From Candidatus Melainabacteria bacterium (lineage in GTDB: Bacteria; Cyanobacteriota; Vampirovibrionia; Obscuribacterales; Obscuribacteraceae), in assembly GCA_016716405.1 (NCBI GenBank), contig JADJWK010000003.1, forward strand, positions 496,001 through 560,000: DNA of 64,000 bases, written 5' to 3'. The notes below the pieces were generated by a model. That model was not told the DNA's origin and did not search any database. It saw only the letters and a list, made by a program, of their open reading frames with translations. The translations under genes and the position numbers were made by a program. This document shows positions 54,501 to 59,669 of the stretch, one piece after another (the first letter of the stretch is position 1; every line of letters starts with the position of its first letter).

Positions 54501-57500
54501 AGTGGCGGTTCCCCCCGGTCCTCACGAGGTCGCCTATCTCGAGGCCGTGAGAGCAAGCGGGGGAAGACCTCTCGAGATAGGCGAGCACCAGCCGGTATCG
54601 ATTATCCAGGACGGCAAGAGCGGCCTGGCTGATAGTCTCGACCGGTCTCGTCTCAATACCGTTGCTGTGGCTGCCGGTGAGACAGCCACGGATGTGATCG
54701 ACTTCCTGGCACGTACCGATCCGGCATTCGCCAGACAGATCCAGGGCGAGCGCGTGATTGCAGGCCACAACCGGATCGGCAGGGCGGCACAGGACTATAA
54801 CGTAGTCAACTTCGCCGGTGATGGTACCGCCTCCATCGAAGTCACTCTCGATCATCTGCGTCTGGACGGCAGCATCGCCGGTCCTCTCGATTACAGGGTG
54901 GCGGTGCACGAGCTTGTCGGTCACCGGGGCTTCGACAACTACATGCAGCAGGACCCGTCCAGGCTTGCCACCCTGAATGCCATAGAAGCAGAGTACAGGA
55001 CTCGCAATGTCAGTCTCACCGGCGATCGGACCAGCTATCATCAGGCGCCTTCCGAGCTCGCTGCCGAGCGGATAGCCAACGAGGCGGTGACGATTAAACT
55101 GCAGAACCGTATCGACGATCTGATTCGGACCGGACAGGAGATCCCGGCGGATCTGGCCGCCGAGATGAAGCGTCTTGAGATTTACCGCACCGAACTCGAG
55201 CGCCAGATCAGCTATCGCCCTGATGATCCGAAAGTAGCAGAGCAATTCGATCGTTATTTCGCCGATATGCGCGAGTATATGAAACAGACTTTCAGCCCAT
55301 CGATGAGGCAGACTCCCCAGGCACGCCTGAGAGTAAACGGTGATGTCCCTTCCGACGGTGTCTATACCCCTCGTATCGAGCGACCCGGCGCCGCCGAGGT
55401 GGCCAGGATCGAAGCGGCGGTGCCCGCTCTCGGGGCGGAGGCTGCCGAGGACTTCAGCCGTCGTATGGCCGGGGTTCGGGATTTCTATAGAAACGACATG
55501 ACCCCGTCTCTGGCCAGAGCCCAGGAGCTCAATCCCGAAATTCGCCAGACCCGGCGGGATCTGGACGCTGAGATCGCCAGGCTCAAAAAGGGCGGTGCCG
55601 GCGATGCCGACATCGAAGCAGCTCGCAGAGACCCCTCTCATTCGCTCAACGACGATTCTCCTCTCAGAGAGCTCGACGCCCGCTGGAACGAGCGGGTACG
55701 AGAGCATGCCGACATTACCGCCCGAGCAAACGAGAGCGCTCTGGAGCGAAGGGATCTGTTACAGCAAGGTCTCGATGATTTCGTAGCGGCTCGCAACAGC
55801 TCTGACCCTGCCAATCCGCTAGCACCGGTAACAGTGCAGGTGGCCCAGCACATGCACGCAGCCGGAGGCTATGCTTTCGGTCAGGGCACGATTATTCTCC
55901 CCAAAGCCGATCTTCTCGTTGCCGGAGGCGCCCCGGGACTCTCGCGAACGACTTATCACGAGATGGTCCATGTCCAGCAAGACGTGGACATCATTCGCAA
56001 CTCCATCCGTGCCACCGCCCGGGAAGGCAAAGCCATGGACGCGGCAGCGGTGAGGAAGCATTACAAAGATGCCACCGGTCTCGATCTCGATGAGAAATGG
56101 TTAGCCACAGTCGCCGATCTCGATCGGAGCGCGCCTCCCCTCGACGCGGCGCAGATCGAGCGAGCCCAGCGTCTGGCCCTGGCTGTGCGCGAGTCGAAGC
56201 CTGTGGGTGCCCGCTCGAGCGAGCTCGGCAATGACGCGCGCAGCATCGACTCGCGTTTGAAAGAGCTCAAAGATCCGTCCGATTCAACGGCTCTCAACAA
56301 GATGATCAGAGACCTGAGCGATCCCGATAGCGGCCCGGCTCTGGCAAGAAGATATTACGGCGAAGACGGCGTCCCTGCCGACGTGAAGGACCTCATGGAC
56401 CAGTGGGCCGGGCTTCCGAAAGACGACATCGGCCTAGCTGTCGGATTCAAGCCCGGCGCCGACGCCCGGGCCGATGCCACGACCATGCTCGAGTCCAGGC
56501 TGGACATCGTCAATGGCGAGCACCGGCGGCTCATCGATGACTATGCCGGCTCGCCTATCGAAAAAGAAGCCTATGGTCTGGACGGCAAGGTCAAAGAGCC
56601 CGGTGAAATCGAGCCGGGTCGCGCTCTGCCGACGAGCTCGCCGAATCGCAGAAATCCGGACGGCATTCTGGACAATACCGGAGAACACCTCAGAGAGAGT
56701 CTGAGTCCCTCTGCCGATGACTTCGAGAAAATGTCTCCCCAGCAGCGGCTCGATAGTCTCAAGCAGAGAGTGGCCGGGGCTCCCGAGCCGATTCGCGAGG
56801 GTCTCGACAGGCTTCTCAAGCTCGCCCGCCGGGACAGAGAAGCGCAGGACGTCATCGACAGGGTCCTGCGCCTGCCCGAGAGCGATATGCCCGGGTCTTT
56901 GAAAGGCATGCTCAGTCCCCAGCTCATCGATGCCATGGACAAGACCGAAGTCTTCTCCATGCTCAGGAAGAATCTCGAGAGCCTGCGGGAACCCGAAGGC
57001 ACCACAGGCAGAGCCGCCGGACCGAACTGGGGTGAAGGCGACATTCCGCCTCTGGATGCCGACATGAGACCCTCCGATCCGCTTTACAGGATGTGGATGG
57101 ACAATGCCCTGGCCAGGCTCGAGCTCGATGCCGACGAGCTTGCTGCATTCAACCAGGCTCTTCGAAACGGGGAGCTTCAGTTCTCGATCTTAGATCGCAC
57201 TGCTCTGGATAAGATAGACGGAGAGTACAGGCTCTTCTCCCTGGAGCAGGGCAATGAAGTGAAGAATCAGCCTTACTTCTCCGCCGGTGTCAGGAAAGTA
57301 CCGCTTCAGAAAGCGGAGGACTACGATCCGGCAGTCTGGCCGGCTGCCACCCTGGTGGTAAGAGCTCCGGGTCCCCGCGGTGCCGACAACTACTATGTGG
57401 TCAATGGCTGCCGGCGGGTTCATGTTTTCGGCTCCGAGACCTTGAACCCCGGTAACCGGCAGATTCCAGTGCTCCTCTTCGACTCGCCCGAAACCTTCCA

Positions 57501-57573
57501 GCGTCTTCTAGGTCACGACCCCCGCAATGGTATCGCCGGCGCCACGCCATTCCGTTTCGAGCGAAATGACTGA
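39544..57573 (+). CDS. Giant 6009-residue Rhs/YD-like repeat protein with annexin-like, DUF4157-like and ParB-like segments
   Basis: One open frame of 18,030 bases. Residues 1-~60: acidic, no signal peptide. ~60-3250: beta-rich repeats of the Rhs/YD kind (FxYDSxGxMTSYTEPGGKVW, DGS, ADGR), including eight tandem ~72-residue units at ~1490-2066. ~3260-4450: helical, with annexin-like repeats (GTDTDTIENVL...ELSG at ~3270-3330; YMVGLGTAEQEIKDVL ... YSRKYG...EMSG at ~4270-4370). ~4454-4500: hydrophobic segment. ~5122: HELVGH. ~5472: HEMVH within a DUF4157-like stretch. ~5940-5985: YYVVNGCRRV, ParB/Srx-like. It could be a giant encapsulated effector or a surface adhesin. There is no export signal and no plus-strand immunity gene downstream. 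Function is inferred from architecture only. Confidence 0.85.
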   Translation: MADRSEPDPPVEKQDPHRDLPESASENAARDADVSERGNGNGNGKEDDSADSSPLKTLDLKQGNMESPEVDALQDLIARAREKDGESPQASGRPPQSRSGHDSEIGEFQGSRIERSPFGPYTRDYGESGSRIQFEDAQLAPRIDGRAVAGITYHPGKPASVRFADGTSSQVEGELYSINDSQGNRLAVMSDASKVITAGDGSTETIFAEDDAQGRVSSSLKDGVTQTRFKDDTLKVEFEPARQQDGLRELTTRADGSFTATYRKDGGTLTIDSREGSRTETTRRDDGTFESRRFDLESGRIELTGKDQRGVYNSGFQLDEGTAQRTYEDGTVVTSFSGAGRAPLGADSIVQKPGEKPRFFKGGNEIQAGEAGESAVPVAELTLRDGSTRTVMSDGALSDQTMPRGEEEHLEHRDYEADAPGGLASEDIYSSQNGGQRIERRFDGTDGKTYETEEVDGDGRRLSITRDGRDEKGRFVERADSTNGLTERRWEDGSFAVTDTSGNVVSRGRSESFENGAEKGRVDIDEKTGQVVGIHFDEGPRKGQEVRIARGADGSVSAVSVSGPEGSASIKKEGDGWVPPDAKIPGLELQVEDGLIKGKFVFNEKGDIIYGVGDKSTQVLKAGGAREVYDFNEYSRKEIVDGVEKTTYWDGYKWREADQVSKDGGKTTVTFKPDGSDGPTSMTRDHESNSFTVDLAGGTRFEAHWNEQRMVRQQGENRTEIFNTGQVDESGKPLWREGEKIDRGDGAFDVRFKPLSAAEQKGQVDGATPYAVTIDGKSGKVYSRFMNGTTVAGDGRGHVDGVTYANGKSYQFERSADGRLQRVVDADGKIYERTGDDRYTVFEGGRKTGEVDASFTIGANGSFKMLESDGDAVVTEPNGRTTTYGEGTITSITDSKGQVWRPDKTSDSAPGPQNLSSSVWRVMGDDRSLTGEAVFRPDGTMAVKTEEGLFSRNPDRSTSRFNERNVEVERVYDNGAFIKRNDDGLLTQTGSKQGDVRDFKYEAGPDGVMRVSEVAITRAGQSRSEVVERLQEGVLREVAAGADGKPGKLVSYDPRNGARNSLEQDGSTIDYSDLHGSRQTLDRQGNVQQGELANPRDDSRMIFADGRLQSMVSADGKTKRTFRYDEENKDVPVEILESVDGESEPRSLGTLKGLDRGGNAVYENPESGAVTVYDRGIHSLAFARRTAEGVSGWQVDYPGGRTEITGLSRSDVRMVLQDGRIEKTVDSQGRVRDFIRENGKLIRVDLTTPGDPPVTTVSERADAGKENRLVDADGKIVEYDPITGARKAVEVDEGGAPSGSAETSLAGIVTRRDGAGTVTGIERPDGSVDRFENGKLVGREFENGSRLGFDPETGELVSSRDVYGNERRFEYTGSGDSRRLSEVWLKGPGDSEAKLTESLDGGILRVHANDKPEGEPVVYDMATGTRRQVHGFKEGRPESFTDTFLDGSTVDVGPGGEFRRSNKYEETREGSQSARAESNDFEPGRFARDTIAAQPQPEGELLPDGSARLTYRYADGTSRVETYDPVGKSLTVTMLDRDGKESGESLVTKNPSSSHFEPSRFMETARQRQPLPDRWQNPDGTATRRYQFADGSSRLDTLDPRTGALSVRRLDSDGKEIGEATTGKTLDKAAMDEFLLGPSSLAGEPFGRINADGTATIFNRFESGLTRVITVEPESGNVTTAFFNADGAPVGEPQVKNEPDLISTYLASAGGNPAQAVKATSPADLTIEVRREFPDNTFRVERLNNMTGKVSVQDFDSDGTPRGEAREHQGSQEERRRIENDYLRLNVANRQSRVLADGTMQEMVKHNDGGIEVQTLDTVSNTVLVESFDGDGKPAGGSRSYSLDAGTMERRANDIRSRHENYEGRIYPDGSAEKRWVYPDGSSRIDRFDSEKASIVSTSYDSAGKPAGEPVVLGGQAVSGAFMASVRAHLPVPEGTVYPDGRMELLSTYADGRRLQSVLDPATGKLTVSLLNSKGQPLGEPVVSEPGAAQILAFSDHVRAKQPPVEGKVYPDGRVEQTRRYADGRARLDSFDPATGVMQSRLVDAEGAELVPSMEHRSPEQKGRPTETQLARVEDLVKEIVDGGGEISPSCHEHLESLLEDAGNEGCRDSVEAALQDRLAASSSYRLHISDPDDYSNFASTGGMTENLANGNFDFAVTRSRLASEADIAAESTPAAAGDAISLTSRRPSGQPGAGQYDQARDTLNEIGRVKADDPEAGAKINTAFDKLAESAAQGNPYAREALLSILSSSAEQSDVYRRSLKIKAAMNLDSSVGPSGKLSDDEARALGDAILDARRAGDTTQEALYSKIVDRAFTGDGHEQAEALLTRLSEHDGSIEDREDGQAVLGPDGELRELRLDNGTRQFFENGLLRRSVDGDNRTALYEDGGRLETERLPDGEVRRHSPDGTVSHYDHLGNLTRVDTANHQTRTFEWSTAADGSLFVSRIAESGGTEWTSADGRTYRQSQSDNAVSGRFFAEASGRYGFDIDKSDGSTVRVMRDLDNSSVVMARGSTAGSSWQENLRIGADGSRIARDSQGRLLETADAVGHRMEFKRDDNGVINEIRETDGSVWKSEDGVHFVQETDQGKVTRELTVDEKDGSITTIDRDESGAIARTTTRSPDGSTLVRDGENRPVLIQDRYRHRTEIAYDGDGKMTVTRHGEKGVSVFQNSADMKVSLDDRGNLTVEEKDRTTVYQADGWQKVSKDGEVHYRAELPNGATVERNESLLVTSIALANGETRSFTYDSAGEMTSYTEPGGKVWTRSQDRPGVYLSDKGEEREFAGQALETGIYREKLADGSNLIYKTDGSSIAATDAGRITGVVEPDRLYSQKVESGVATLTAALARTPADAGTVREVLEGLSNAERRAVKEAFARDGKNLETELRKFIKEPDLTASLEALDRDHPIRSVHTFIADEKGDLVEVHSITPDGVEAYSRVTAGEPMSEWKGPDGKVSSMSLQVLPDGSLLRESLDQDRKRHGVLRSTSGAERVLEDGAVVSTTREDGVKISRETLALPDAGGGSRNIEVQAIRQPDGQTIYRDIKKIPPAVVGKKFADGTTMLFDGERVTRILDADGKVKGEFQYEVDNQGKPGKLKSFKLADGVTREVPRSHDGQVRFSMDETGKSVVARVELTDMYNRDRGDLIQYGLDGTKTLLDGSMGRRVYDPGGRLIESYNGKQKTGYHFSYDSRGNLKTIQREGGEVWTRTRTGSDTWKNSKGEIWKGKVSLNETTGVYEESSADIMGTHRRFSPNRDEQVVKGADVAGDVDAIERACNGGLLGIGTDTDTIENVLQDKSKLAREVMNRLYQERHGHKHGKNWDLYREFEDELSGSTLTRFRGMLRADNINDDYVGRLSTDLVEITETRFLGMGARQKEVIEQEIRDTLRDRTRAEIVELDREFTESQSVLNPESPFRNLEDAVVNNDNLTEKTRAFNRIYMKGVENRTDQDFLRMAQVAIDAGDLQMFQETWSRAPESARELFRGEVIGGTGEREGDRKIREAFGSIWSSTNLMLARDALEYGERSLATGVHQNTSIIGDSESEIEKIATNLPPEQRELYRRGRELVLAGRTEAERKEAGPRSASEQTLYDRGSYLAENPENMVEFPNPGTAAFERFSQSQQKDYLRGQELSRKRPPVPESNLFEGDGRALSFYREATREARHDKESIDYYTAQERSADFDSRAIRYYQEASARMNDAAGQSLDPADLLTWSRESQVNEYLNWDSLAVSGGENLLGSLSKHRGNFYDSSTHEVMSSIENMSISDWEHLRRDRQKFLDSGESLDHAMARAIGPDGEIRGTGNYYLDTVRTLATYADGSAGKSKLAPHQRDEMRRAIDLIDKKLDSQPLIGDQGAIEQGRRLAESGFDPGEGGSKEDIAAFKLYNEQQRFERGREAFDSGLSIASLGPAEKRQLALFNDNPGYEHPPASLPESMKDDWEAGRKIQERLGDLEYFKQRSFEDSRTSGNRDLASAIEDNLRWYDDKEDNIYKVIENMTDEDLRAWQADVSGTGIRKSVMDRLEQRLSAAELRVAEGLLAQAAEGKRPKMDVIDKLNRHAAHWDADEAQVVRDLQDAFREDPGLRDRINSPGSEQQIREAFETSLRLREDQRYLLGESRKNGTFDAELERQAKDLAVSPEVLRQALFLPESYKNKLSAAQKDSPESYEKTLCELSSQERSLSTALRERAREAVDEYDYNRYIKPLLETGRLELGRVQELSQGVFDFDQVGSYEDSARAGAAMTPAERELYAASGKLDRALFRLAPSERVIARNAFMQGEMRPEDKLRGYMVGLGTAEQEIKDVLHGLRNRDTVLASMQKDSRFAGQEITEAMVTSEINSRMEEVKLAYSRKYGANLNLDFNAEMSGQDLRDSLRGIRHEAETAREAAFMSDREVNQVYGLGTYLTDALGWDGTTQTMRDYHERMHGRLVEAAMNPDRPFTVEEARDIASLRFGAADASIDSQNKLVDTAVDAAITVAALLAAVPSGGGSMVAWGANILSKVPAGARVVAATTRAAELVRLSSAATRVTYGLSKVPMGTNIAWGLAGGTAKVTAKHLIVADHDMLSEGVRDFADGALNAFFVSDVGRFSKDVSRRAAGEILESVGRKRAGELVEAGERGLVDAALRSAGGSFLKEGGEKTLQRQLTKFADDAIKNQDPATVSKMLRHLASDMIRDDIPREAREALVRGLTRQLDQALEQAVRQEIAQLARAPMRQLLTEVAWNSRQGLLGGSAGSLARLDADQGLEANLQTIAMGGLMGMSMAGSFTVALKGVTSLKDLAFRPGDAGSYSAPARSSGIRESLVSDPGSVPPGLTQDPFAGRMQREFGESTAVIGLRVEAASASASMTGLASSIENLPATDLVVDFPANLETDLRSYIHGESDAATFEKATGTAPGDPMRKVIDAVREKNRLAKRVGKPEMELHAAGNDAPSYTGQTTPPDDLGRRAGSRLAALEKQDPNYRALLVAETDAQRAAVESLAGAVSSPESQLSAQDLMGGYFKVAVPPGPHEVAYLEAVRASGGRPLEIGEHQPVSIIQDGKSGLADSLDRSRLNTVAVAAGETATDVIDFLARTDPAFARQIQGERVIAGHNRIGRAAQDYNVVNFAGDGTASIEVTLDHLRLDGSIAGPLDYRVAVHELVGHRGFDNYMQQDPSRLATLNAIEAEYRTRNVSLTGDRTSYHQAPSELAAERIANEAVTIKLQNRIDDLIRTGQEIPADLAAEMKRLEIYRTELERQISYRPDDPKVAEQFDRYFADMREYMKQTFSPSMRQTPQARLRVNGDVPSDGVYTPRIERPGAAEVARIEAAVPALGAEAAEDFSRRMAGVRDFYRNDMTPSLARAQELNPEIRQTRRDLDAEIARLKKGGAGDADIEAARRDPSHSLNDDSPLRELDARWNERVREHADITARANESALERRDLLQQGLDDFVAARNSSDPANPLAPVTVQVAQHMHAAGGYAFGQGTIILPKADLLVAGGAPGLSRTTYHEMVHVQQDVDIIRNSIRATAREGKAMDAAAVRKHYKDATGLDLDEKWLATVADLDRSAPPLDAAQIERAQRLALAVRESKPVGARSSELGNDARSIDSRLKELKDPSDSTALNKMIRDLSDPDSGPALARRYYGEDGVPADVKDLMDQWAGLPKDDIGLAVGFKPGADARADATTMLESRLDIVNGEHRRLIDDYAGSPIEKEAYGLDGKVKEPGEIEPGRALPTSSPNRRNPDGILDNTGEHLRESLSPSADDFEKMSPQQRLDSLKQRVAGAPEPIREGLDRLLKLARRDREAQDVIDRVLRLPESDMPGSLKGMLSPQLIDAMDKTEVFSMLRKNLESLREPEGTTGRAAGPNWGEGDIPPLDADMRPSDPLYRMWMDNALARLELDADELAAFNQALRNGELQFSILDRTALDKIDGEYRLFSLEQGNEVKNQPYFSAGVRKVPLQKAEDYDPAVWPAATLVVRAPGPRGADNYYVVNGCRRVHVFGSETLNPGNRQIPVLLFDSPETFQRLLGHDPRNGIAGATPFRFERND
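44010..45740 (+). repeat. Eight tandem ~72-residue protein repeats inside the giant gene
   Basis: Each unit follows the pattern YPDG(R/S)xE ... YADG(R/T)xRLDxxDPxTG ... DxDGxxxGEP and ends in a helical spacer (e.g. SFMASVRAHLPVPEG). About 210-225 bases per unit, starting near 44010. Copies are diverged in DNA, so this is ancient protein-level duplication. Better-kept copies are the first two and the last three. Confidence 0.75.
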
Positions 57574-57594
57574 AAAAAGAGTTGGCATGAGCCC

Positions 57595-58368
57595 TCAGCT
57601 CAGAGTCTCTATACCAGCCGCAGTCTTGCGCAGATGATCCAGCAGTGCTTCCTCGTCGCCATAGCTGGCATGACAGCCCAGCTTGAAGAAGACAGCCAGG
57701 ACAAAGAGAATGATCAGAGGAAGAATCGTCCAGAAGCAGGCGGTAAAAAAGGCCGAAGCATTGTAGATGAAATAGGCATGCCCGGTTATCCCTGTATAGA
57801 GACTCCAGGCAGCCAGCACCGTAGCCCCCAGCAGACCGACGGAGACCACGCCCGATACCATGACCAGCAAGGGCTGATGAGCGAGCCTGTACTCGACGAT
57901 GCTGCCGCCCTGTTGAGGCACGACTCGACCATTGATCTCCCGGGTGAAGGGGCTTACGAAAAAGCCGTTTTTCTTCAGGACGAATCGGTCTCCGTTCACT
58001 GCTCCGCCGATTGTTCTGCTCCCCGGAACATAGCCAGGAGAGAGAACCGTCGTGGATGTATCGATGGTGCGCTGGAGCATCGAGAGCAGAACCGAGCTGT
58101 CCTGGGCAGAAAGAATCCGCTCCGGGAAGATTTCTTCCATGAAGTTCGCCGGAAGCTTCAGATCTCCTGAATCAGCGTCTTCTATCCTGCGTCTCAACAG
58201 GCTTTCGAGACTCGAATCATCGCCCACGAGTTGCCCTCCTATGGCTGCCCACATTGCCGCCACTTCTAATTTACCCGGAGCCGTCCAAAATTCCCGGATG
58301 AGCCGGAATGTGTTTAGATCGAGAAAGGTTTTTACATTTTTACGTGTCACGCCTCCCGTGACTCTCAA
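57595..58368 (-). CDS. Two-helix membrane protein, paralogue of the gene at 59162-59662
   Basis: About 257 residues; start uncertain (TTG 58368 or GTG 58350). The N-terminal ~110 residues are helical and soluble. A beta-rich GDRFVLKKNGFFVSPFTREINGRVV...GSIVEYRL motif then precedes two membrane helices (~165-190 and ~205-225) and a short tail. The motif and topology match the smaller protein at 59162-59662, so they are paralogues with different N-termini. No named family recognised. It is convergent with the giant gene (21-base gap). Confidence 0.65.
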   Translation of the reverse strand: MRVTGGVTRKNVKTFLDLNTFRLIREFWTAPGKLEVAAMWAAIGGQLVGDDSSLESLLRRRIEDADSGDLKLPANFMEEIFPERILSAQDSSVLLSMLQRTIDTSTTVLSPGYVPGSRTIGGAVNGDRFVLKKNGFFVSPFTREINGRVVPQQGGSIVEYRLAHQPLLVMVSGVVSVGLLGATVLAAWSLYTGITGHAYFIYNASAFFTACFWTILPLIILFVLAVFFKLGCHASYGDEEALLDHLRKTAAGIETLS

Positions 58369-58448
58369 AAATAAAGTACGCGAATTCCTCCGCTTCGCTT
58401 TTAATTCGGGATGCCTCGAAAAAGTTGATTACATCCTGAACGGCAGGA

Positions 58449-58471
58449 AGGGAGTGATCGATTCACTCCCT
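58449..58471 (-). terminator. Hairpin downstream of the LRV-repeat gene
   Basis: A perfect 9-bp stem (AGGGAGTGA / TCACTCCCT) with a 5-base loop, 36 bases after the LRV gene's stop. No long T-run follows, so termination may be weak or Rho-aided. Confidence 0.5.
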
Positions 58472-58507
58472 CATACTGCCCTATCACAGAGACGGGTGAT
58501 AGCCTGC

Positions 58508-59002
58508 TCAGTTCGAGCTCACCATCACCGCCTGATTCGATGCCGGATTTGCCGCCGGCATGCAATTGCGATTCGAGACCAGGCGGAGGTTGGCTCGTCC
58601 AGCGCGGGATCTGCTCTCATTGACGATACGCAGAGTTCGGGAAGCCTCCACCGCGATGTATGGATTTTCGTCCTGCTCCAGAAGGGAGAGCACCGCCACC
58701 GGTGTGCTGACTTCCTGGGCGAGTCCGATGCGGACATACTCGTCGTCGTCCGTGGCCAGGTCGAGGACCGTCGAAAGCGGCGTCTTGCTGTTGGCCGCCA
58801 CGGCTATTCGAACCTCGGCGGAGCTGTCTCCGGCAAGCCGGGTGAGAACGTCCGCGGGAGTGGAAGAATTCTCGGCTACCCGCATCCGGACACGATGATG
58901 TGAACTCGACGCTAGCTCCCGGAGCTCGCTCTCGGAAGCCTCTACCGAGCCAGCCCTGATATAGTCCTGCATGAGTTCGGCGTTCACATTAACCGTAGAC
59001 AT
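58508..59002 (-). CDS. LRV/HEAT-like repeat protein
   Basis: 164 residues from ATG 59002 (GGAGG 12 bases upstream); the upstream extension to 59104 is not credible. Four to five ~24-residue units fit the leucine-rich-variant pattern LAxDxxxxVRxxVAxNxxTPxxxLxxL: e.g. RVRMRVAENSSTPADVLTRL, EVRIAVAANSKTPLSTVLDL and YVRIGLAQEVSTPVAVLSLL. LRV solenoids are curved helical scaffolds for protein binding, and some are tied to redox or nitrogen-fixation proteins. No catalytic domain, signal peptide or membrane helix. Confidence 0.8.
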   Translation of the reverse strand: MSTVNVNAELMQDYIRAGSVEASESELRELASSSHHRVRMRVAENSSTPADVLTRLAGDSSAEVRIAVAANSKTPLSTVLDLATDDDEYVRIGLAQEVSTPVAVLSLLEQDENPYIAVEASRTLRIVNESRSRAGRANLRLVSNRNCMPAANPASNQAVMVSSN

Positions 59003-59161
59003 AGAAAGAATGCACCTCCCATGAGTACAAGTCGTGTTCGTTTTCTGTTCATTAGAGTGCGCGCCAGTCTGAGAAGTAGGCAGAGCCGCACGTCTAATTT
59101 TCATTTTATTCAGACTCTAATTTCAGGCAAGAGTCTTGAAAAAATTTTTAATCTTCTCATG

Positions 59162-59662
59162 TCAGAGACCGGCGCGATACTCTCCGGTGACGGTTCGGCG
59201 CAGGAATTGCTCCAGCTCTTTCTCCTGCTCTCCGCCCCGGGTGATTCCGTAAGAGACCATAGCCACGCCGCCACCGAGCAGCACCACCGGCACGACGATC
59301 AGCTCCAGGCGCGGCTCGCCTCTGACGATGAAGACTATCCCGGCGACAAAGAGAGCCGCCACCAGAACGAACCAGAGGGTGAACATGATCCTGATGACCA
59401 TGCTGACCTCGAAGCGATATTCCACCGTCGAGCCGCAGTCGTCCTCCAGCACCACACCGTGGAGATCCCGGGCGAAACCGTTTCTGGCGTTGCTCACTTT
59501 GGTGAGAACGAACTCGTTGTTCTTAACCCGGCCGCAGACCCCGTGGGTGGTGCTCATCCGGGCCTGGCTGGGAGACTTGAACACCGATGCTTCGATGAGC
59601 TGGAGCACCGCCGCTTGATTTTGCGGGCAATGGAACGCCATTATGTCTGATATGGCTTCCAT
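59162..59662 (-). CDS. Two-helix membrane protein, short paralogue of the 57595-58368 product
   Basis: 166 residues from ATG 59662, seven bases after the asparagine synthase stop; the longer frame to 59731 overlaps that gene and is rejected. It has the motif NEFVLTKVSNARNGFARDLHGVV...GSTVEYRF and two membrane helices (~85-110, ~117-135), then a charged tail (GGEQEKELEQFLRR). The same arrangement occurs in the gene at 57595-58368. It is probably co-transcribed with asnB. Function unknown. Confidence 0.65.
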   Translation of the reverse strand: MEAISDIMAFHCPQNQAAVLQLIEASVFKSPSQARMSTTHGVCGRVKNNEFVLTKVSNARNGFARDLHGVVLEDDCGSTVEYRFEVSMVIRIMFTLWFVLVAALFVAGIVFIVRGEPRLELIVVPVVLLGGGVAMVSYGITRGGEQEKELEQFLRRTVTGEYRAGL

Positions 59663-59669
59663 CCGGTGA

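Noticed and set aside
53683..55707. A 674-codon antisense frame near the C-terminus of the giant gene, considered as a possible immunity gene
   Set aside because: No start signal and no domain; its composition mirrors the sense codons.
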